Source: Humulus lupulus
Taxonomy: Eukaryota > Streptophyta > Magnoliopsida > Rosales > Cannabaceae
Length of the DNA: 64,000 nt
Assembly (NCBI RefSeq): GCF_963169125.1
Contig: NC_084795.1
Span: forward strand, 193,476,214-193,540,213
Direction: 5' to 3'
Shown: positions 57,111-64,000 of the stretch, piece by piece
How positions within the stretch are numbered: position 1 is the stretch's first letter
Layout of the letters: each line of letters opens with the position of its first letter
Program-made: the position numbers and the translations under genes
The notes under the pieces: model-generated
Told to the model about the DNA's origin: nothing
What the model saw: the letters and a program-made list of their open reading frames with translations, nothing else
Database searches by the model: none

Positions 57111-59238
57111 TGTAACACCCTACCTCCTTAGAGCCCTTACTAAGTGAGTTTTAAAACGTTCTTTCAACTCGCTAATCGAGGTTTTAGGCCAAATAGTGTA
57201 ATTAAGCCATAAACAGAGGAAAAACTTTAGAAATAACACCATAGCATTGAAAATCATAAAAGTTTGACACCTGGGATTCAAAAATACACTTTAGAAGTAT
57301 TTACAACATAAAAATTGAACCAAGTTGACTAAACGACAAAATCTAAGTTCATTTACAAGCATCTCCCAAAATCCTCTGGCTGTGGCAGCCAGGCTGGCCA
57401 AACATGTACACGCCGCTTCACGCCTGCTACACTCATGGTTGGTTGGCCTTCTCTTTACCCTTACCTACACCACAGAGCATCTGTGAGCCGGAGTCCAGCA
57501 AGCAAACACACAAACAAATAACATATGCAACACATATATCAAGCATATAAACAGGCCACCAATTGGCTAAACACATACGGCCTAGCCGTCCCAAGCATTT
57601 ACCAAGCCCTGGGTTCGCGGACCACACTGTGAGGATATCCCAGGTATCCTTTTAGGGACTCGGCCTGGAAACTCGTACTCCACGTGCTCAACGCTGCTCC
57701 CAGCCCCTTGCCGTACTCGGCCTTGCACTCAATGTGCCTGACGTCGTTCCAGGCCCCTGCCGTTCTCGGCCTACACCATTCCCGGCTCTTACCGATCATT
57801 CACATAAAACACATTCATAGCATAGCATAGCAAGCAAATACAGAATTCTAGCAAGTTCAGTTAAAGGGCTACGCACTGCAGTTCAAACACATTGGGCTAA
57901 GCCCTGCATACAAGCTCTATGGGAGCAAGGGTTTTCTTACCTGAGTCCCGAGCACTCCGAGCCCCGATGTCCCGAGCACAGTCCACTAACTTGAGCCTCT
58001 CTGAAACCCTAGTCACAACATATTAACAACATCCATCCATCAAGTTCTAATCCCTAACCTCCAGGACCTTGAATTCTATCAATCCGGGTGATAAAATCCA
58101 TCCCGAGCCTTAACCATTGAATTCCCAAGCCTAAACACCCTTAAAAATGCAGACTAGCACTAAGAGTCGCGGCCCCACCCTCAACAGCCACGGCTAGCCC
58201 CAAAACAGAGGCTAGCACACCCCTGCAACACACACGGGCCGCGGCGTGCGCACCAAGCGCCGCGTCGCGCATGAACTCCTCGGCCACAGTCGACTGCACG
58301 CGGACACGGGCCGCGGCCCTCACCTCCAAACCCAGAATTTTCCATCTTCTTCCCTGCATTTTCCTTAAGCCAACTCACTCAAAGCTTATCTAACAAGCCC
58401 AGATAATTAACACACACATTCCAGTTCAATATCCACATCAAAACCCCATTAAAATCTTCTCCAAAACTCAACTAAAACACTTATGACAGATCAAATTTAA
58501 CCAACATGCAAACTCTAACAACCAGTAGCAAATCTAAGCATAATCTTATAATTAAAGCTTACCCCTTGCTGAACTAAATCTTTGAAGTTGATCCTTAATC
58601 CACAAGCTCCTAGCTCCCAAGATTTCCCATCTGAATTCCTCTAACTTCTAGCTGTTTTCTCCAAGTTCTCCTTAAGCCTCCAAAGAGAAGATAAGAGTGG
58701 TGAGAAGCTATCCTTAGCTGAAAGGAGGAGTATAGGTCGGTTTCCCAAAGTTTCTAAGTGATTCTTCCTTTTTGTTTTACTTAACTTAAGTCTAAAGGCT
58801 TACCTCAAGGCTTGGGGTACCAAAACGTACCCGAGGGTAAAATGGTAAATTTTCCCAATATTCCCTCCTAGACATTCAATCCTCAAATATATCTCCAAAT
58901 ATTAATTTTCATATCCCGATAATCCCATAGCATATCTAGTACCCAAATTACCCCTCGACTCGCCCCAAGTCCGAATCTCTACCCTGTTGTGACTTTCCGA
59001 CTAACTGCTCCCCAGGACTATCTCAAATCGTGCTGAACAGACATATCACATATATATCGCATTTATCACATTTATGCCCCTAATATCCAGACAGCCCACA
59101 TGCATATTTAACTCAACTAAACATGCATCATTATCATATATTCACATAAATCCAAATATAAGCATATTAAGTCATTTATTGCCCTCTAGGCACACTAATC
59201 AAGGCCCTAAGCCCGATTAGTAAATTCGGGTCGTTACA
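57111..59238 (-). repeat. Ch2 5' LTR, 2128 bp
   Basis: It starts TGTAACACCC and ends GTCGTTACA. It is a copy of 50238-52339 with small indels. Confidence 0.95.
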
Positions 59239-59243
59239 CATAC
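59239..59243. repeat. Target duplication CATAC, right of Ch2
   Basis: It pairs with 50233-50237. Confidence 0.95.
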
Positions 59244-59808
59244 TGCCCTGAACCAACCCCACAAACTCATTTACTTTCGCTGCCCTGATGGCAACATTGT
59301 AATACTTCTGACTGAATAAATCTTTGAATCTTTCCCAAGTCAAAGCAGTAACATCTCTAGTATGTGATGCCACTTCCCACCAGATACGGGCATCCTCTCT
59401 CAGCATATATGTGGCACAGGCCACTCTGTCATGTCCCTCTACCCTCATGAAATCTAGGATAATAGTAATCATGGTCCTCCACCGTTCGGCCTTCAGTGGA
59501 TCAGGTCCTCCCTCAAAGATCGGGGGCTGCTATTTCCTAAACCGCTCATACAACGACTCCCATATATTCCCAACCTCTACTGGCTGTACAACTGGTACCA
59601 CTGCAGGTGGCATAATAGGGGCAGCACTCCCTGATGGAGCCTGCTATCGCAGAATGTGGATCTGCTCATCCTGGCTCTATAGCCGAGCTTGCATATTAGC
59701 CATAAGTTGCTGCCAGTTTTAAGGGACTGGCGGAGGGGTCTGGCCCTAGTCAACATCTCTAGTCTTAGACCTGGTGCCGGCTAGTCGTGTAGATTTTCTT
59801 GGATGCAT
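59239..59808 (-). pseudogene. Ch3 gag N-terminal part
   Basis: ATG at 59808 (MHPRKSTRLAGT). The first 100 codons contain several stops; from about 59472 the capsid-like block is open (DARIWWE, ATYMLRED). It joins the gag sequence at 50237 once Ch2 and one CATAC copy are taken out of account. Confidence 0.88.
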
Positions 59809-60208
59809 AATTATCCAAGTTAATCTGCAATCAATGACTCATTAGTCAAACTATGATGACAGGGTAATAATCCTTCCATGATCCACCTTTAGAACTCAAA
59901 CATTCACAAACAATCAAAATATAATAGTTTATCCAAGTATTCATCCATATATTCATTCACTTGCATTGCAATGCTAATAAGCATGCCCGAATATCATCAC
60001 GCAATAGTTAAGGGCCAGGCCCTATCAGTACCTCATTCTCCCTATTAATCAAGCAAATATCAACAATCATATTCCATTATAATCATTTAAGCATATAATA
60101 ACGTATACACAATTACCAAACCCTGAGTCGAGCTTGTCTTTCGTGGCGAATGTACATGTCCAGCCAGTCTTCAGGAAACCTTAAACCTAGGAAGCTTTGA
60201 TACCAAAT
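59809..60208 (-). other. Ch3 leader and primer binding site
   Basis: TGGTATCAAAGC on the minus strand at 60194-60205 is one base off the methionine-tRNA site, three bases from the LTR. Confidence 0.85.
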
Positions 60209-62596
60209 TGTAACGCCCTAGATAGCCAAGACTGTTACACTGTGTGTTTACAAATGTGCAAGACTTGCTAACCAATTCATATAGCTAGAAACATGTTATA
60301 GAAACTACAGTTGAACTAGGGTAAAAGATTTTGGTTTTAAAAGTTTCATTTCTTATAATCAAACATTTTTACATGGGATCCCAAAAGTAGTAGCATTAAA
60401 AGACACTTTACAAAATTTTAGGATAAAAGTACAGTTGCTAGCCACTCTAAGGGCAAAACAGACAATTAGGCTTTTCTCGTCCTGTACCACTCCTCGGCCG
60501 TGGTGGCCGATCAGCTGACTATGTACATTCAGCCCCAAAGCTCTCCATCTCAGGACTGGTCCACTTTGACTTTGCCTTTACCTGTACCACGTAGCACCCG
60601 TGAGCCAAGGCTCAACAAGAAACCAAACAACAGAGGATAATCATTAAGCAATCAATTTTCAAATCGACAATCAAGCAACTCATAATGCATAGCCATATAC
60701 TCAACAATCCATAGTGATTATATAAATAGATATTCAGCATACCAAACTCATCGTTAAACATTTAGAACCAATTCACACAATAAACAGGGTCGACGCCTTT
60801 AGTTCGCACCCCCTATTTATCCCACTGACTTCGGCCCGCTTAAACCGAGCTCAGTGAATATTAAGCTGTCCTCAACTACCTGCGGCCGAGCCGCGCCCTG
60901 TGCGCAAATATAGATTTCGGCACTATTAGGTCATTTATCACATGTCCCATGGCATAATACTATCTATGACACAATTCATGTATAGGGAGCTCTTAGTCCC
61001 ATCATTAAAACATATCGGGTCCAATTTCTTACCTTTAGATTCCAATAGCTTTGTTCAATTCAACCCTCAAGCATGATCCCATCCGAGCCCTAGCGTACAC
61101 CTAGTCAAGGTCATAGGTTAGAACCATACCAAACTTCAATTCCAAAACCTGACCTCGGGACCAATACCGAGCCCTCGAGAAGCCCTAATTCCACCAAACG
61201 GGGTGGTGTAATCAAACCCCGAGCCCCCGGGAAAAAACCCTAGGTTATAACCCAAAAATCCCCTTCTGGGAACAGGGTAGCACTACAACCCCCTAAAGTG
61301 GGCGCTACAGCGCTATAACTAGAGACAAAAATGCCCCAGACATCCAAGCCTAGCACTGTAGCGCCCTAAGGCTAGCACTATCGCGCTAGTCACAGCCAGA
61401 CAATCCCCAGATTTCTCCTCTTTGAACCTCCTCGAGCCAAAACCCTCCCAAATCCTTCCAAACCTCAACCAAACTCCAAAAAACGCCTACCAACATCTAT
61501 ATCTCACCCCATAAGACCCAACCATACCAAACTCAATCACATGCAGCCCAAAATAAAGAAATAACCATAGCTGAGCTTAGAGCTCAAAAACTCAACAGAA
61601 AACAACAAAACCTCAGGACTTTAGATCTATAATTTCATACCTTCAATGGAGATTCTCAACCTATATTATCCTTAGTGCCCTTTTAGCCTCAAGCCCTTCA
61701 CTTCCTTAAGCTTATCCCCCTTGTTTCCATCTAAAACTCAAGTTGGAAAATCATCTCAACCAAACCCAGAAAGACAAGAACATAACCTAAATACCTACCT
61801 CAATTGGATGCCTAATCCCTACTGTACTCTCAAACTTGATCAAGGTCTCAAGTGCATAGCCTTAGCCAAGAGCTCCTCTGAATTTTAGTTCCAAGAGACC
61901 CCAAGAATTGAAGGAACACCAAAACCGTGAGAGAGAGAGACTTCTATTTCTTTTTCCTTCTTTCCTTTCTTTTCTTCAGACTTCTACTACTTTCTACACA
62001 TCCCACTAAGGCATAAAGCAGCATGACCCTTATCTCTGATTTTAAACACCAAAAGACCAAACTGCGCTCCCATTTAAAACTAAGCTTTTAAACCTCCTAA
62101 GGGCATATTAGTCATTACACCCAATTCCCGCTAGTTCCTCGAATGTCTCTAATTTTTACCGCTTACTTCCCGATACCTAACTAATGACCAGGTATATTTC
62201 TCAATATCAAATAATCTCTGATATATTTCCTAAATTCCCAGAAATGCTCCTAGGCTCGCCCCGAGTCGGGTGTAAATCCTGGCTATGACTTTTTCGCTAA
62301 CCAGCTCACTAGGATCGCCTCGACTCACACATTACAAATATATCCACATAATAATGTGGTCTAAACAATTTATCACATATATTTATAGTTATGCCCTCAA
62401 CGGCCAAAATTACGAATATGCCCTTCTAACCTAATCAGGGCCTACATGCCTACTAATACACATAGTCATGCGTCACAGATATCCAAATTGTCATATAACA
62501 TGCTTTTAATCATTTAATTCACATATAATCCAGTTATTCCTTCCCGGCACACTAATCAAGGTCCTTAAGCCCTATTAGTAAATTTGAGTGGTTACA
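60209..62596 (-). repeat. Ch3 5' LTR, 2388 bp, shared with Ch6
   Basis: It starts TGTAACGCCC and ends GTGGTTACA. A primer site adjoins its left end and a polypurine tract plus pol 3' end adjoins its right end, so one LTR serves as the 5' LTR of Ch3 and the 3' LTR of Ch6. Its sequence is unlike the Ch4 LTR at the other side of the Ch3 block. Confidence 0.88.
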
Positions 62597-63242
62597 ACTA
62601 TCCCCTCCTAATGAGTATTTTGTCCTCAAAATTTACCTGAACAACTCGGGATACTGATCTCGGATCACTAATTCAAGCTCCCAGGTCGCCTCCTCAACCC
62701 TACTATTCCTCCACAACACTTTAACAAGAGGAATCATCTTATTCCGTAGTACTTTATCCTTCTGATCCAAAATCTGAACTGGTTGCTCCTCATAAGCTAG
62801 ATCTGTATGAAATTCCAAGTCTTCATACCTCAACACATGTGTCGCATATGAGACGTACTTTCATAGCATAGAAACATGGAATACGTCATGGACTTCTGAC
62901 AACGATGGTGGCAAGGCTAACTTGTAAGCCACCTTTCCAGGATCTCAAAAGGTCTGATGAACCTAGGGCTTAGCTTGCCTTTCTTTCCAAACCTCCTCAC
63001 CCCTCACAATGGTGAAACTCGGAGAAATATGTGGTCCCCAACCTGGAACTCCACATCTCTATGCTTGGGATCAGCGTAGCTTTTCTATCTGCTCTGTGAG
63101 GCAAGCATCCTAGCTCGGATCTTCTCTATGGCTTCCTCTCACCAAGATCCCTCGAAGTCAATCACACATGCTCGAAGCATATCCTCCAATAACTAAATCT
63201 TCATCTCAGACTGTCCATTAGTCTTAGGATGAAAGGCCGTGC
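62597..63242 (-). pseudogene. Ch6 pol 3' end: integrase C-terminus and chromodomain
   Basis: The polypurine tract adjoins the LTR. The chromodomain frame 62836-62633 is open (VLRNKMIPLVKVLWRN, EEATWELE) and ends in YPELFR. Upstream integrase pieces up to the FHPKTNGQSE region are broken by frame changes and a gap near 63130. It is cut at about 63242. Confidence 0.85.
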
Positions 63243-64000
63243 AAAACGTCGTAGTGGCTCTCGATTACTTCACAAAGTGAGCCGAAGCTGAGCCACTTGC
63301 AACCATAACGACCAAGAAAGTGCTGGATTTTGTGGTCAAGAACATTGTGTGTTGCTATGGATTGCCAAGAAAAATTTTCTCAGACAGCGACACACAGTTT
63401 GATAGTTATCTGTTCATGGATTTTTGTGAGTAGCATGGAGTTATCAAAAAAAAAAATTCAGTTACTCACCCTCAGGCAAATGGGCAAGTCGAGGCAGTCA
63501 ATAAGATGCTAAAAGATACTCTGAAGAAAAGGCTTGAAGAAGTAAAGGGGGCATGGCCGGAGCAATTGCCTGAAGTCCTCTGGTCGTACAGAACTTCCCA
63601 TCGAAGAGCAACAGGTCACGCTCCATTTTCCTTAGCTTATGGATCTGAGGCTATGTTGCATGTTGAGTTAGATCCGCCATCGCATCGAAGGATGACATAC
63701 GATCAAGGCTCTAATAGCCAGTTATTAATGGAATCATTGGATTTGATCGATGAAAAGCGCAAGCAAGCCCAACTCCGAGTAGCATCTTACCAACAAAAGG
63801 TCGCCTGGTATTTCAATTCTAAAGTACGTGAAAGGAAATTTAATGTGGGATATCTAGTACTTAGAAGTGTTTTCCTTAACACCCGCGACCAAGCTGCTGG
63901 AGTACTTGGACCTAACTTGGAAGGACCCTACCAAATCAAAGAAGTCCTCGATCCAGGCACTTACAAACTTGCTCACTTAAATGGAGATCAATTCTTCTTA
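63243..64000 (+). pseudogene. Tat-C integrase fragment, runs off the window
   Basis: The plus strand encodes the second half of a Tat integrase: DYFTK, then TGA at 63278-63280 where related elements have tryptophan; SDSDTQFD (second catalytic D kept); TAG at 63430-63432; QANGQVEAVN (catalytic E kept); then the C-terminal domain (GVLGPNLEGPYQ). The first catalytic aspartate and the HHCC finger are missing because the fragment starts at the junction with Ch6. From about 63433 the frame is open to the window end. Confidence 0.9.

Larger units (their letters stand above)
50238..59238 (-). mobile_element. Ch2: complete chromovirus, 9001 bp
   Basis: LTRs 50238-52339 and 57111-59238, methionine-tRNA primer site, polypurine tract and CATAC duplications are all present. 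Pol is broken. The LTRs differ by substitutions and several indels (a 23-bp gap near 58048, about 20 extra bases near 58245), so it is older than Tat-A. It is inserted in Ch3 gag. Confidence 0.96.

Overview
The window is a block of nested transposable elements from a flowering-plant nuclear genome, most likely a eudicot. The evidence is Ty3/gypsy elements of the plant Tat and chromovirus (Tekay/Del-type) lineages, a 5S-bearing Cassandra-type LTR, a CACTA-type end and a long copia-like solo LTR. I found no convincing host gene, rRNA gene or tRNA gene. The species cannot be named from what I see.

Layout. (1) 1-13781, Tat-A, minus strand: a young Tat element whose left LTR is cut by the window edge; the 123 bases of left LTR in view are identical to the matching part of the right LTR. 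It carries gag-protease-RT, a degenerate and a second RNase H, and integrase. Between integrase and the 3' LTR lies a 6.5 kb tail holding a multi-intron gene on the opposite (+) strand and a 70-bp tandem array. (2) 13782-24509, Ch1, minus strand: a decayed chromovirus. Tat-A sits in its left LTR, a 2.4 kb solo LTR (S1, 14533-16967, duplication AATAT) sits in the same LTR, and Tat-B sits in its right LTR. (3) 24510-35773, Tat-B, plus strand: 5' LTR with GC-rich tandem arrays, a broken gag-pol, and a second antisense spliced gene interrupted by a 370-bp tandem array. (4) 35774-38010, S2, an LTR without target duplication, then 1.6 kb of unclassified repeat sequence. (5) 39604-44750, Ch5, plus strand, a 5' LTR and leader, containing a 1.9 kb copia-like solo LTR (duplication GATTT). 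(6) 44751-47176, Ch4, minus strand, LTR plus pol 3' end, then a CACTA-type end (47177 on) and a Cassandra LTR (47809-48180). (7) 48181-62596, Ch3, minus strand, into whose gag a complete chromovirus, Ch2 (50238-59238, duplication CATAC), has inserted. (8) 62597-63242, a pol 3' end (Ch6) that shares its LTR with Ch3, then a plus-strand Tat integrase fragment (Tat-C) running off the end.

How the parts work together. Each autonomous element would make Gag, protease, RT/RNase H and integrase from one polyprotein. Chromovirus integrases end in a chromodomain, which in this family is linked to heterochromatin targeting. Nearly every polyprotein here is broken, mostly by stops that fit C-to-T decay.

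The two observations I rate highest are these. First, both Tat elements carry, antisense to gag-pol, a gene whose inferred introns agree in position and phase (phase 1 after a globular N-terminal region, phase 0 before a coiled-coil exon), and in Tat-A it has its own TATA box. Second, the chromovirus LTRs share a layout in which splice-donor-like and acceptor-like sites recur at near-constant distances from the LTR 3' end and bracket a palindrome cassette that keeps its place while its sequence changes.
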